Positions 8,901 to 17,521 are shown, counted from the stretch's first letter. The stretch is DNA of 64,000 nt from Novosphingobium sp. FKTRR1 (GCF_020404405.1 NZ_JAIZDA010000007.1:124001-188000), one strand, 5' to 3'. Notes: generated by a model not told the origin, from the letters alone. Made by a program: numbers and translations.

Positions 8901-10096
8901 GAAGCGGTTCCTACAAGACCAGAGTCGATGAGGCGGGCGATCTCGCCCGATGAAAGCTTGAGCGTTTCGGCCAGCACTTGTTCGCTGTGCTGGCCGTTGC
9001 GCGGGGCAGGGGCGGGGGCACCGCGCGCAAGCCCCGGCAGTGTGGCGAACGATCCGGCGGCGGGATAGCTCGCGCCGCTGGGGTTGGCCGAAGTACCAAA
9101 GATCGGGTTCTCGGCCACCAGCGCCGGGTCGAGCGCGGCTTCGTGCATCGTGCGGTAGGCGGAATGGACAATCCCGCCCGCATCGAATGCCGCCGCCAGA
9201 TCGGCATGCGCGCGCGCAGCGATGGCGGCCTCGAACAGCGGGAACAGCGCGTCGCGGTGGGTGTAGCGCAACCCATCGTCATGGCCGAACGATACCCCGC
9301 GCGCGGATTCGAGCGCAGCGATCGCCTCGCCCAGCCCGAGCGCGGCGATCAGGTTGGCCCACTGACGGTGGGTGACGACCACGATCATCGTGCGCACGCC
9401 GTCAGCGGTCACGAAATCACGCCCGAACAGTCCGAACACGGTGTTGCCAAGGCGTGGACGGTCGGCACCGGTGACCATGACTTCGGCCAGACTGCCCAGA
9501 TTGGCGACGGTGCCGATGGCGACGTCGGATAGCGGCAAACGCACTTCGCCGCCTTGCCCGGTGGCATCGCGGTGGCGCAGCGCGGCCAGCAGCGCAAAGG
9601 CGGCATAAGCACCGGTCAGCAAGTCCCATGCGGGCAGGACGTGATTGACCGGCTCGGGCCCGGCGCCGGTCAGCAGCGGATAGCCGACCGCGTTGTTGAC
9701 GGTATAGTCCAGCGCCGGGCTGCCATCGGCCCAGCCCATTACCCGCACGGTGATGAGGTCGGCGCGGCCCTTGCTCAGCACCTCGTGCGAGAGGAAGCCG
9801 CCAGCGGGAAAGTTGGTGACGAACTGGCCGGTCGCGCGCACCAGTGCCTGCAACAGTTCGCGGCCCTCGGGCTTGCCCAGATCGAGCGCGACCGACTTCT
9901 TGGCGCGGTTGAGGTTTTCCCAATAGAGCGAATCGTTGGCCTCGGTCACCGGCCAGCGGTGGAAATCGGGGCCCCCGCCGATCTGGTCGACGCGGATCAC
10001 GTCGGCCCCCATCTGCGCCAGATAGAGCCCGGCTGTGGGGGAGGCGACGAACGACGACGCCTCGATCACCGACAGTCCGTTGAGCAGCGGATACAC
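8897..10096 (-). CDS. CaiB/BaiF CoA-transferase family protein
   Basis: Start taken at GTG 10096 (399 residues), 5 bp after the upstream dehydrogenase stop; a longer in-frame reading to 10378 is an arginine-rich shadow of that gene. The protein opens with the family signature LLNGLSVIEASSFVASPTAGLYLAQMGADVIRVD. Asp158 in LPAWDLLTGAYAAFALLAAL lines up with the catalytic Asp of formyl-CoA transferase. Class III CoA-transferases move CoA between carboxylic acids such as succinate and the substrate, so this gene likely activates the compound degraded by the operon. The name of the acid cannot be read from sequence. Confidence 0.88.
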   Translation of the reverse strand: MYPLLNGLSVIEASSFVASPTAGLYLAQMGADVIRVDQIGGGPDFHRWPVTEANDSLYWENLNRAKKSVALDLGKPEGRELLQALVRATGQFVTNFPAGGFLSHEVLSKGRADLITVRVMGWADGSPALDYTVNNAVGYPLLTGAGPEPVNHVLPAWDLLTGAYAAFALLAALRHRDATGQGGEVRLPLSDVAIGTVANLGSLAEVMVTGADRPRLGNTVFGLFGRDFVTADGVRTMIVVVTHRQWANLIAALGLGEAIAALESARGVSFGHDDGLRYTHRDALFPLFEAAIAARAHADLAAAFDAGGIVHSAYRTMHEAALDPALVAENPIFGTSANPSGASYPAAGSFATLPGLARGAPAPAPRNGQHSEQVLAETLKLSSGEIARLIDSGLVGTAS

Positions 10097-10101
10097 CGGC
10101 C

Positions 10102-11295
10102 TTAGCCCGCGATACCGGCGGCGAAGTTGCGCAGCATCTGCTTGGCGATGACCAGTTGCATGATCTGCGTGGTGCCTTCGTAGATGCGGTAGATGCGGCT
10201 GTCGCGGAAGAAGCGCTCTGCCTCGTACTCGGCAAGATAGCCCGCACCGCCGTGGATCTGCACGCAGCGATCGGCCACGCGGCCGCACATCTCGGAGGCG
10301 AACATCTTGAAGGCGGCTGCCTCCATCAGCACTTTCTGCCCGGCGTCGGCCTTGGCGATGGCATCGCGCATCATGCATTGCGCGGCATAGATCTCGGCCT
10401 GACTGTCCGCCAGCATGGCCTGGATCAACTGGAAGTTGGCGATCGGCTCGCCAAACGCCTTGCGCTCGTTGGCATAGCGCAGCGCAGTGTCGAGTGCGCG
10501 CTTGGCATAAGCGGTTGCCGCCGCGCCGACCGAAAGCCGTCCGTTGTCGAGGCTTTGCATGGCCACGGCAAAGCCTTGGCCCTCAACGCCGCCCAGCAGC
10601 GCTTCGCCGGGCACGTGCACGTCCTCAAGGATGATGTCGGCGATGTGGCTGCCGCCCTGGCCCATCTTCTTGTCGCTTTTGCCGACCGCGATGCCCGGCG
10701 TGTCCATCGGCACGATGAAGGCCGAGACGTGGGCGTTCTTGGGCAGCGCTTCCTTGTTGGTGCGCGCCATGATCAACGCCACTTTGGCAAAGGGCGCGTT
10801 GGTGATGTAGCGCTTGGTGCCGTTGAGGACATAGCCGTTGCCCGACCGGACCGCGCTGGTCTGAAGTCCGGCGGAATCCGAGCCCGAGCCCGGTTCGGTC
10901 AGTCCGAACGAGGCGATTTCCCCGGCGGCCAGACGCGGCAGCCATTCGGCCTTCTGCTCGGGCGTGCCGTTGTTCTTCACTGCCGAACAGACCATGCCGA
11001 GGTTGATCGAGGTGATCGAGCGATACGCGGGCAGGGCATAGCTGAGCGTGTGGATCGTCTCGATATACTGGGTGATGTTCATGCCCGCGCCGCCGTATTC
11101 CTCGGGCATGGTCAGGCCGAACAGCCCCATCTCGCGCATTTCGCGCAGGATATCGTCAGGGATCTTGTCCTCGGCGATGACTTGCGCTTCGGCCGGGATC
11201 AGCCGCTCGCGGACATAGCGCTCAAGCTGTTCGTGAAATTGCGCAAAGACTTCGGGGTCCATACCGGGGTTTGGGCCGGGGTTTGTCGTGCTCAT
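10102..11295 (-). CDS. Acyl-CoA dehydrogenase
   Basis: A 397-residue flavoprotein of normal family length. It shows the FAD/substrate motifs ASFGLTEPGSGSDSAGLQT and GTKRYITNAPFA, the QIHGGAGYLAEYEAERFFRD block, and a catalytic Glu in YRIYEGTTQIMQLVIA near residue 378. It would form the 2,3-double bond of an acyl-CoA, passing electrons to ETF. It follows the SDR gene by 15 bp and precedes the CoA-transferase by 5 bp. This is the second, ordinary-sized dehydrogenase of the operon, so the pathway probably contains two desaturation steps or two alternative substrates. Confidence 0.92.
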   Translation of the reverse strand: MSTTNPGPNPGMDPEVFAQFHEQLERYVRERLIPAEAQVIAEDKIPDDILREMREMGLFGLTMPEEYGGAGMNITQYIETIHTLSYALPAYRSITSINLGMVCSAVKNNGTPEQKAEWLPRLAAGEIASFGLTEPGSGSDSAGLQTSAVRSGNGYVLNGTKRYITNAPFAKVALIMARTNKEALPKNAHVSAFIVPMDTPGIAVGKSDKKMGQGGSHIADIILEDVHVPGEALLGGVEGQGFAVAMQSLDNGRLSVGAAATAYAKRALDTALRYANERKAFGEPIANFQLIQAMLADSQAEIYAAQCMMRDAIAKADAGQKVLMEAAAFKMFASEMCGRVADRCVQIHGGAGYLAEYEAERFFRDSRIYRIYEGTTQIMQLVIAKQMLRNFAAGIAG

Positions 11296-11310
11296 TGCTG
11301 CAACCTTTCC

Positions 11311-12228
11311 TCAGACCGGATCATAGGGGAAAACGTGGGCCGAAACCTCGTCGGCGCGCGCAAAGGCGGGTTTGAAGGCGGGCACCAGCTCGTCGGCGAT
11401 CGCCTGCGCGCTCCAGCCTTCGAGCTTGACCATCGAGCGGATCGGGCGCGGCTTGTTGAACAGCATGATCTCGTTCTTGCGCACGCCGAAGATCTGGTTG
11501 TTGACCTCGTGCGCCGCGTCGCTCGCCAGAAAGGCCACCAATGGCGCGATCTTGTCGGCGCTCATCGTCTGCAAACGTTCGACGCGGCGCTTCTGTTCGG
11601 GGGTGTCGGCGGGGATCGATGCGGTCATCCGGCTCCATGCGAACGGCGCGATGCAGTTGGAACGGACGCCCCAGCGCGCCATGTCGAGCGCGATCGACTG
11701 CGACAAGGCGACCAGCCCCAGCTTGGCTGCCGAATAGTTGGCCTGGCCGATGTTGCCGATCAGCCCGCTGGTCGAAGTGAAGTGAATGAAACTGCCCGAG
11801 CCTTGCTCGCGAAAATAGGGCGTGGCCGCCTTGCTGACGTTGAACGGGCCGGTCAGGTTCACGTCGATGACGCTGGTCCAGTCCTGATGGCTCATCTTGT
11901 GCCAGATCGTGTCGCGCAGGATGCCGGCGTTGTTCACGACGGCGTCGATCCGGCCGAACTGGCGCACCGCGTCCTCGATGATGCTGGCCGCGCCCACAGG
12001 ATCGGCGACACTGGCCAGATTGGCCCAAGCCCGCCCACCGCTCGCAATGATGTCGGCCACGGTTGCAGCGGCAGGACCGGTGTCCCCGCCGTCGCCACCT
12101 TGCGCCACGCCGGGGTCGTTGACCACAACCGCGGCGCCTTCGCGCGCGCAGAGCAGCGCCACTTCGCGACCGATGCCTCGCCCCGCGCCGGTGATCGCCA
12201 CTACTTTGCCTTCAAGGATGCCCGCCAC
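11311..12228 (-). CDS. SDR family oxidoreductase (3-hydroxyacyl-CoA dehydrogenase type)
   Basis: A 305-residue short-chain dehydrogenase. Cofactor motif TGAGRGIG near residue 14, NNAG near 106, and the active-site YSAAK preceded by Ser (STSG) near 150-170 are all present. The insert VVVNDPGVAQGGDGGDTGPA and the length above 300 resemble the hydroxyacyl-CoA dehydrogenase domain of peroxisomal multifunctional enzyme 2. In this operon it is the obvious enzyme for oxidising the hydroxyacyl-CoA made by the hydratase. It is the first gene of the operon, 150 bp from the divergent IclR gene. Confidence 0.88.
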   Translation of the reverse strand: MAGILEGKVVAITGAGRGIGREVALLCAREGAAVVVNDPGVAQGGDGGDTGPAAATVADIIASGGRAWANLASVADPVGAASIIEDAVRQFGRIDAVVNNAGILRDTIWHKMSHQDWTSVIDVNLTGPFNVSKAATPYFREQGSGSFIHFTSTSGLIGNIGQANYSAAKLGLVALSQSIALDMARWGVRSNCIAPFAWSRMTASIPADTPEQKRRVERLQTMSADKIAPLVAFLASDAAHEVNNQIFGVRKNEIMLFNKPRPIRSMVKLEGWSAQAIADELVPAFKPAFARADEVSAHVFPYDPV

Positions 12229-12276
12229 CCGCTTCTCCCTTGGGTTCTGTTCGTTGCGAATCCGGTTCTCCGGACT

Positions 12277-12298
12277 ACTTTAAGCGATCGGCTAAAGT
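12277..12298. promoter_or_regulatory. Candidate operator: 22-bp imperfect palindrome between SDR operon and iclR-type gene
   Basis: The sequence has half-sites ACTTTA and TAAAGT around a perfect CGATCG core; nine of eleven base pairs are symmetric. It lies 48 bp upstream of the SDR start and about 80 bp upstream of the regulator. IclR regulators commonly bind palindromes of this size in the divergent promoter they control. Role is inferred from position only. Confidence 0.45.
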
Positions 12299-12330
12299 CC
12301 GCCATGCTCTAACCGTCGTGCTCCAGAAAT

Positions 12331-12340
12331 TCAATATTGA
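12331..12340. promoter_or_regulatory. 10-bp perfect palindrome upstream of the IclR-family gene
   Basis: TCAATATTGA is perfectly symmetric and AT-rich, 38 bp before the regulator start. It may be a second regulator site or part of its promoter. Weak evidence because AT-rich promoters easily contain such short palindromes. Confidence 0.25.
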
Positions 12341-12378
12341 GAATTGCTTTTCGGAATGGCGAAAAATAGGAAGGGCTG

Positions 12379-13164
12379 ATGCAGCCTGCCGCTCCGCTCA
12401 ATCCTGTCTCATCGGTTCGCTCTGTGGCGCAGGCGTTCGCCATCTTGCGCGCGCTGGCCATGGGTGAGGCGTTGACCCTATCGGAGATCGGCCGCGCCAC
12501 CGGCATCAGTCCGTCGAGCGTCCACGGCCTGCTCGGCACGCTGCAGGCCGAAGGTGCGCTGCTGCGCGCAGGTGGACGCCGTTATGCCCTTGCGCCGGGC
12601 TGGGCGGCGCTTCGCGCGCTTGAAGCACAAGGCCCGGCGCGGGTCATCGCTCGCGCCCGCCCCCTGCTGACGCGGCTTGCGCAAGTGCATGATGCAGCGG
12701 TCGGCCTGTGGCAGCGCACTGCACAAGACCGGCTGGTGCTGGTGGCGCTGGGGGAAAGCGACGCCGCCACGCGCATCCATATGGTCGAAGGCCAGCGCCA
12801 GCCGATCGCGGGCGGCTCGATCGGCCGTGCGTTAGCCGCGCGTGAAGGGTTGCAAGGCGATGAACTTGCTCGCCGTTTTGCCGCTGCGCGGTGGCATCGT
12901 CCGCTCGATCTGGAAACCTGGTGCGGGCAAGTGGCGCAGGCAGCGAAGCAGGGCTTCGGTCTGGATGACGGTTATGCCCATCCCGGCATCTGCTCGATCG
13001 GAGTGGCGGTCGAAGGCGATCCCCAGTCACGGTTCTGCCTGACCGCATCGTTCTTCGCCAGAGTGCGCGATGCGGCGCAAATCGACGAAGTGGGCGCTTC
13101 GCTGGTCAGGACCGCAGGGGATCGCATGTTCCACTTGGCCTTCAACACGCCCGCCAACCAGTAA
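12379..13164 (+). CDS. IclR-family transcriptional regulator
   Basis: A 261-residue protein with an N-terminal helix-turn-helix (VRSVAQAFAILRALAMGEALTLSEIGRATGISPSSVHGLLGTL, paraphrased by its key SVAQAFAIL and GISPSSVHGLL blocks) and a C-terminal effector-binding domain (AAVGLWQRT, GGSIGRALAA, GICSIGVAVEG). IclR proteins sense small aromatic or aliphatic acids and usually control a neighbouring catabolic operon. Here the divergent six-gene CoA operon is the expected target, with two palindromes between them. Starts at ATG with AGGAAGGG upstream. Confidence 0.9.
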   Translation: MQPAAPLNPVSSVRSVAQAFAILRALAMGEALTLSEIGRATGISPSSVHGLLGTLQAEGALLRAGGRRYALAPGWAALRALEAQGPARVIARARPLLTRLAQVHDAAVGLWQRTAQDRLVLVALGESDAATRIHMVEGQRQPIAGGSIGRALAAREGLQGDELARRFAAARWHRPLDLETWCGQVAQAAKQGFGLDDGYAHPGICSIGVAVEGDPQSRFCLTASFFARVRDAAQIDEVGASLVRTAGDRMFHLAFNTPANQ

Positions 13165-13240
13165 ATCTACCTACTTAATTTTCGGCGGTATGTTAGCAGC
13201 CCAAGGCCATCATCGGTGCAGCAGCACTTATGGATGGCTC

Positions 13241-14584
13241 ATGTTACGCAGAGTGCACATAACCGAAATCGAATTGGGGATGTTCATCCACAAGATGGAA
13301 GGGAGCTGGTTCAAGCACCCCTTCTGGAACCGGAGATTCCTGCTCACCAACCCGGCGCATCTTGAACTGTTACTGGCGAGCGATATCGAAACCGTGATCA
13401 TCGATACCGATCAGGGCCTCGATACACGTCGCCTGTCCGAACGGGCGGAAGTTGGAGTACAAACGCAGACGCAAACGCAAATGCAAACAGGCGCTGCACC
13501 TGTTGCGGCCGTCGTGCCGCCTCCCCGGACCGTCTCACGCTACCAGCCAAAGCCACCGGTCCGCACGCTCCTTCGCCCTTCCGAGCGACAGCCCGGTGCG
13601 GTTCCGCCTGCAACGATCGTGCAGGTTCGCGAGTTCGGCCGCGCCCGCAAGGTCATCGGTGAGGCGAACAAGGTGATCAGCCAGGTGTTCGTTCAGGCGC
13701 GGCTGGGCAAGGCGCTCAACGTTGCCGACATCAGCAACGTGGTGGACGAGGTTTATGCCTCGGTGCAGCGGAATCTTTATGCCTTCAATGGCTTGCTGCG
13801 TTGCCAGCAGGACAGCGAGTACGTCTATCGCCACTCGCTTTCGGTCAGCGCACTGATGGTGGCGCTGGCTCGCCAGCTCAAGCTGGGGCCGGTGCAGATG
13901 CGCGAAGCGGGCATGGCTGGCCTGCTGATGGACGTCGGCGTCGGGCAGATGGAGGTCGATCTGGGCGCAATCGGCGGCGACTACCGGCACCTTGCCCCCA
14001 GTTTGGTGCAAAGCCACGTGCTGTTGGGCCATGCCTTCCTCAAGGCCGCCGGGGATATCCCGCCCAGCGTCGTCGATACCTGCCTGCGCCATCACGAACG
14101 GCTTGACGGCACCGGCTATCCCTATGGACTGGGTGCCGAAGCGATCGAGTTGCTGCCACGCATGGGCATGGTCTGCGATCTTTACGACAATCTGGTCACC
14201 GGCGGCGACAACCGGGTCGGCCTCGACCCCGCCGTGGCGCTGCGCCACTTGGCCGAGATGGGTGACGCGATCGATCAGGAAGTGTTGCGCGCGCTGGTCA
14301 CTACACTGGGGGTCTATCCGATCGGCGCTTTCGTCGAGCTGGCCTCGGGCCGTCTGGCGATGGTGGTAGCCGAGGACGACGGCGACACCGCGCTGCCAGT
14401 GGTGCGCGCGTTCTGGTCGCTTGCGCAAGGGCGGTCGATCAAGGCAGAAAGCATCGCATTGTCGCAGTGTTTTGGCGCGGACAGCATCGTCGGCGCTGCT
14501 GACCTTGAAGGGTTGGACCTGCCGCCGCTCGGCCAGTTGCGTCAGCGGCTGATCGAAGCGACCCGCCGCGAACTGGCGGTATGA
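13241..14584 (+). CDS. DUF3391 / HD-GYP domain protein with degenerate HD motif
   Basis: Start chosen at ATG 13241 (447 residues) because LRRVHITEIELGMFIHKMEGSW is the normal beginning of the DUF3391 domain (1-120). Residues 73-82 are a Gln/Thr repeat. The HD-GYP domain covers about 190-400. Its GYP part is intact (HHERLDGTGYP, 284-293), but the HD dyad position reads LLMDVGVG (228-235): the His is Met230 and the following Lys is Val. HD-GYP proteins normally hydrolyse cyclic di-GMP with a metal centre that needs this His, so activity is doubtful; a binding or scaffold role is possible. No membrane segment. Flanked by unrelated genes. Confidence 0.85.
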   Translation: MLRRVHITEIELGMFIHKMEGSWFKHPFWNRRFLLTNPAHLELLLASDIETVIIDTDQGLDTRRLSERAEVGVQTQTQTQMQTGAAPVAAVVPPPRTVSRYQPKPPVRTLLRPSERQPGAVPPATIVQVREFGRARKVIGEANKVISQVFVQARLGKALNVADISNVVDEVYASVQRNLYAFNGLLRCQQDSEYVYRHSLSVSALMVALARQLKLGPVQMREAGMAGLLMDVGVGQMEVDLGAIGGDYRHLAPSLVQSHVLLGHAFLKAAGDIPPSVVDTCLRHHERLDGTGYPYGLGAEAIELLPRMGMVCDLYDNLVTGGDNRVGLDPAVALRHLAEMGDAIDQEVLRALVTTLGVYPIGAFVELASGRLAMVVAEDDGDTALPVVRAFWSLAQGRSIKAESIALSQCFGADSIVGAADLEGLDLPPLGQLRQRLIEATRRELAV

Positions 14585-14616
14585 ACCGCGTAGGCGGCGC
14601 GCCACGCATGGAACCG

Positions 14617-14651
14617 AAAAAAAAGGGCCGCTGGATAAACCGGCGGCCCTT
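14617..14651 (-). terminator. Rho-independent terminator of the Gfo/Idh operon
   Basis: A 9-bp perfect stem (AAGGGCCGC with GCGGCCCTT, loop ~11 nt) is followed on the minus strand by eight T residues (A-run at 14617-14624). It lies ~93 bp beyond the stop of the minus-strand oxidoreductase gene. The plus side lacks a T-run, so it mainly serves the minus strand. Confidence 0.8.
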
Positions 14652-14743
14652 GGAAAGTTTGGGAGAGGATGCCTGAAAGGCGCTTTCCCTATGCGTAAAT
14701 TCCCGTAGCGCGGCAATTGCGAAGGAAGCGCCAGCACTTGCAT

Positions 14744-15802
14744 TTATTGCAATGCATAGCTTTCGCGTTCCGCCCCGGTCAGCGCCGGGACTACCGATTT
14801 GCCATTGTTTGCTGATAATTCAGATGCTTCCACCACGGCTGTCGTTGCCAGTGCCTCTATCGGGCGGATCGGACCTATGCCGCCGTGAGCAAGCGATTGT
14901 ACCAAAGTATGGTAAAAAAGGGATTGATCACCCCGCGTTGCAGCAATCGCATGCGTCCCTTCGGGCGTGTGGAGCACGGCAGGATCGGCATCCAGCCCCC
15001 ATGCCGCGTCGCGTGGGGTAAGTCCCTCCAGCAATTGTGCTTCCTGCCGGTCGGGCAGGGTCTTGATCAGGCTGCCAGCCGTGCCGTGGACGATAAACCG
15101 CGGGCTGCCGCCCGCCACCAGCATTCCGGCGTGCAGAATGCAGCGCAACTGCGGATATTCCAGCACGACATGCGCCCAGTCGGTTGCCGCGCTGCCGGGG
15201 CGCTGGCGCGCGAACGAGGCGGTGACGCGGTCGGGCAGGCCGAACACGTGCAGCGCCTGATCGACCAGATGCGGCCCCAGATCCTGCCACACGCCGCTGC
15301 CGGGTCCGGCATTCTCGCGCCAGCGGTCGCGCACGTGCGGACGGAAGCGGTCGAAGTGCGATTCGAAATGCGCCACCGTGCCCAACAAGCCATCGTCGAT
15401 GGCCTGCCGCACGGTCAGGAAGTCGCTGTCCCAGCGGCGGTTGTGGAACACCCACAGCGGCACGTTCGCCGCTTTGGCCAGCGCTACCAGTTCGCGCGCC
15501 TCTGCCAGATCGAGCGCCATCGGTTTGTCGACGACTACCGCTTTCCCCGCCGCGATCGCGGCGCGGGCCAGCGGTGCGTGGCTGGGATTCGGGGTGGCGA
15601 TGACGACAAGGTCGATATCGGCGCGCGCTATGGCGGCCAGCGGATCAGGCTCGACCACCACGCCTGCCAGCACGGCATGGACCTTGGCAGCGTCGCTCGA
15701 TGCGACGACTGCCAGTTCGAGGCCGTGGGTGGCGTTGATCAATGGTGCATGAAACGTCTTTCCGGCATAGCCGAAGCCGATCAACGCGGCGCGAATGGTC
15801 AT
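14744..15802 (-). CDS. Gfo/Idh/MocA family oxidoreductase
   Basis: Start at ATG 15802 (352 residues), which overlaps the upstream stop as ATGA; the longer open frame upstream is a shadow. The NAD-binding motif is ALIGFGYAGKTFHAPLI (5-21), then VVIATPNPSHAPLARAAIAAGKAVVVDKPMA with the family's EKP-like VDKP motif (Lys likely catalytic). The C-terminal alpha/beta domain contains GSGVWQDLGPHLVDQALHVFG. Such enzymes oxidise or reduce sugars, inositols or related compounds with NAD(P). Substrate unknown. Co-transcribed with the FAD protein before it and followed by a strong terminator. Confidence 0.88.
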   Translation of the reverse strand: MTIRAALIGFGYAGKTFHAPLINATHGLELAVVASSDAAKVHAVLAGVVVEPDPLAAIARADIDLVVIATPNPSHAPLARAAIAAGKAVVVDKPMALDLAEARELVALAKAANVPLWVFHNRRWDSDFLTVRQAIDDGLLGTVAHFESHFDRFRPHVRDRWRENAGPGSGVWQDLGPHLVDQALHVFGLPDRVTASFARQRPGSAATDWAHVVLEYPQLRCILHAGMLVAGGSPRFIVHGTAGSLIKTLPDRQEAQLLEGLTPRDAAWGLDADPAVLHTPEGTHAIAATRGDQSLFYHTLVQSLAHGGIGPIRPIEALATTAVVEASELSANNGKSVVPALTGAERESYALQ

Positions 15803-17469
15803 GATGCGTCGACCTGTGCCGCAGAGTGGCCGGTGGCGGCCGCTGCGCCGACCAGTTCCAGCGCCAGCGCTTCGGCCAGCTTGATGCCATCGACCGCCGC
15901 CGACAGGATGCCCCCGGCATAGCCCGCACCTTCGCCGCCGGGGTACAATCCGCGCGTGTTCAGGCTTTGCAAGTCCTTGCCCCGCGTGATCCGCACGGGC
16001 GACGATGTGCGCGTTTCGACGCCGGTCAGGATCGCGTCGGGGTGATCGTATCCCGGCAATTGCCGACCGAACACGGGCAGTGCATCGCGCAGCGACGCCA
16101 TCACATAGTCGGGCAGGCATTGCGCCAGATCGGTCAGATGGACGCCCGGTTGGTACGACGGCACCACCGCGCCGAATTCGCCCGACGATGCGCGGTTGGC
16201 CAGCACGTCGGCAACCTTTTGCCCCGGCGCCTGATAGGTGCTGCCACCCGCAGTGAACGCCAGCGATTCCCATTTGCGCTGGAACGCAACCCCCGCCAGC
16301 GGCCCGCCGGGATAGTCGCGTTCCGGGTTGATATCGACCACAAGTCCGGAATTGGCGTTGAACTCGGCGCGCGAATACTGGCTCATGCCGTTGGTGACGA
16401 CGCGGCCTTCCTCGCTGGTGGCGGCAACCACGCGCCCACCCGGACACATGCAGAAGCTGTAGACGCTGCGTCCTGTGGTGTGGCTCTGGTGTGACAGCGC
16501 GTAAGCCGCCGGCCCCAGCAGCGGGTTGCCGGCAAACTGACCATAGCGCGCACGGTCGATCCAGCCTTGCGGGTGTTCGATCCGCACCCCGATGGCAAAG
16601 GGCTTGGCCTCGACATGCACTCCCCGGTCATGCAGCACCTGAAAGGTGTCGCGCGCCGAATGGCCGACCGCAAGGATAACGTGGCGTGCGGGCAGGAATG
16701 TGCCGTCCGACAAGTGCAGGCCCTGCAATTGTTGGCTGCCATCGGGTTTACGGGCGATCTCGAAGTCATCGACGCGCGTCTGGAAACGGTATTCGCCGCC
16801 CAGCGCCTCGATCGTCTCGCGCATGCTCATCACCATGGTGACAAGGCGGAACGTGCCGATGTGGGGGTGGGCTTCGGTCAGGATATCGTCCGGGGCGCCC
16901 GCCTTGACGAATTCGACCAGCACCTTGCGCCCCAGATGGCGCGGATCCTTGATCCGGCTGTAAAGCTTGCCGTCCGAAAACGTGCCCGCACCGCCTTCGC
17001 CGAACTGCACGTTGCTTTCGGGCGTCAGCACCGACTTGCGCCACAGCGCCCAAGTGTCCTTCGTGCGTTCGCGCACCGCCTTGCCGCGCTCGATGATGAT
17101 GGGTTTCAGCCCCATTTGCGCCAGGATCAGTGCGGCGAGCAGCCCGCACGGCCCCGCGCCGATCACCACCGGACGCGGACCCTGCCAGCCTTGCGGGGCC
17201 ACCACCGGAAAACGATAGGCGGTGTCGGGCGTGGGGCGCACCTGCGGATCACCGGCGTGGCGAGCCAGCACGGCGGCCTCATCGGCAACGGTGGCGTCGA
17301 TCGCATAGACCAGCTTGATCGCCGACTTCTTGCGCGCGTCGTTGCCGCGCCGGGCCACGGCATAGCGGAGCAGGTCGGCGGGGGAGATTTGCAGCCGTTC
17401 GCACAGTGCGGCGTCAAGATCGTGGGGCCCGTGGTCGAGTGGCAGCTTGATTTCGGTTACGCGAAGCAT
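15799..17469 (-). CDS. FAD-dependent oxidoreductase, COG2509-type
   Basis: A 556-residue protein. An N-terminal ~100-residue domain (ITEIKLPLDH, then RRGNDARKKSAIKLVYAID) precedes the FAD-binding motif PVVIGAGPCGLLAALILAQMGLKPIIIERG near residue 105, a combination I associate with the COG2509 family of uncharacterised dehydrogenases. Later GGAGTFSDGKLYSRIKDP, HVILAVGHSARDTFQ and PGGEGAGYAGGILSAAVDGI are family blocks. Typical length is 530-560. The reaction is not known for the family. It starts a two-gene unit with the Gfo/Idh gene. Confidence 0.82.
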   Translation of the reverse strand: MLRVTEIKLPLDHGPHDLDAALCERLQISPADLLRYAVARRGNDARKKSAIKLVYAIDATVADEAAVLARHAGDPQVRPTPDTAYRFPVVAPQGWQGPRPVVIGAGPCGLLAALILAQMGLKPIIIERGKAVRERTKDTWALWRKSVLTPESNVQFGEGGAGTFSDGKLYSRIKDPRHLGRKVLVEFVKAGAPDDILTEAHPHIGTFRLVTMVMSMRETIEALGGEYRFQTRVDDFEIARKPDGSQQLQGLHLSDGTFLPARHVILAVGHSARDTFQVLHDRGVHVEAKPFAIGVRIEHPQGWIDRARYGQFAGNPLLGPAAYALSHQSHTTGRSVYSFCMCPGGRVVAATSEEGRVVTNGMSQYSRAEFNANSGLVVDINPERDYPGGPLAGVAFQRKWESLAFTAGGSTYQAPGQKVADVLANRASSGEFGAVVPSYQPGVHLTDLAQCLPDYVMASLRDALPVFGRQLPGYDHPDAILTGVETRTSSPVRITRGKDLQSLNTRGLYPGGEGAGYAGGILSAAVDGIKLAEALALELVGAAAATGHSAAQVDAS

Positions 17470-17521
17470 GGCTGCTCCCTACTCCGTCAAGCGGCCAAGG
17501 GAAAGCGGGGGAAGCGGGAAC

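Noticed and set aside
10097..10378. Upstream extension of the CoA-transferase at 8897-10096
   Set aside because: The extra residues are Arg/His-rich shadow of the acyl-CoA dehydrogenase gene; the family begins at the residues after GTG 10096.
5229..12228. A complete ethylmalonyl-CoA pathway
   Set aside because: Only Mcd-like and hydratase-like enzymes are present; the carboxylase/reductase, epimerase, mutase and lyase genes are absent from the window.
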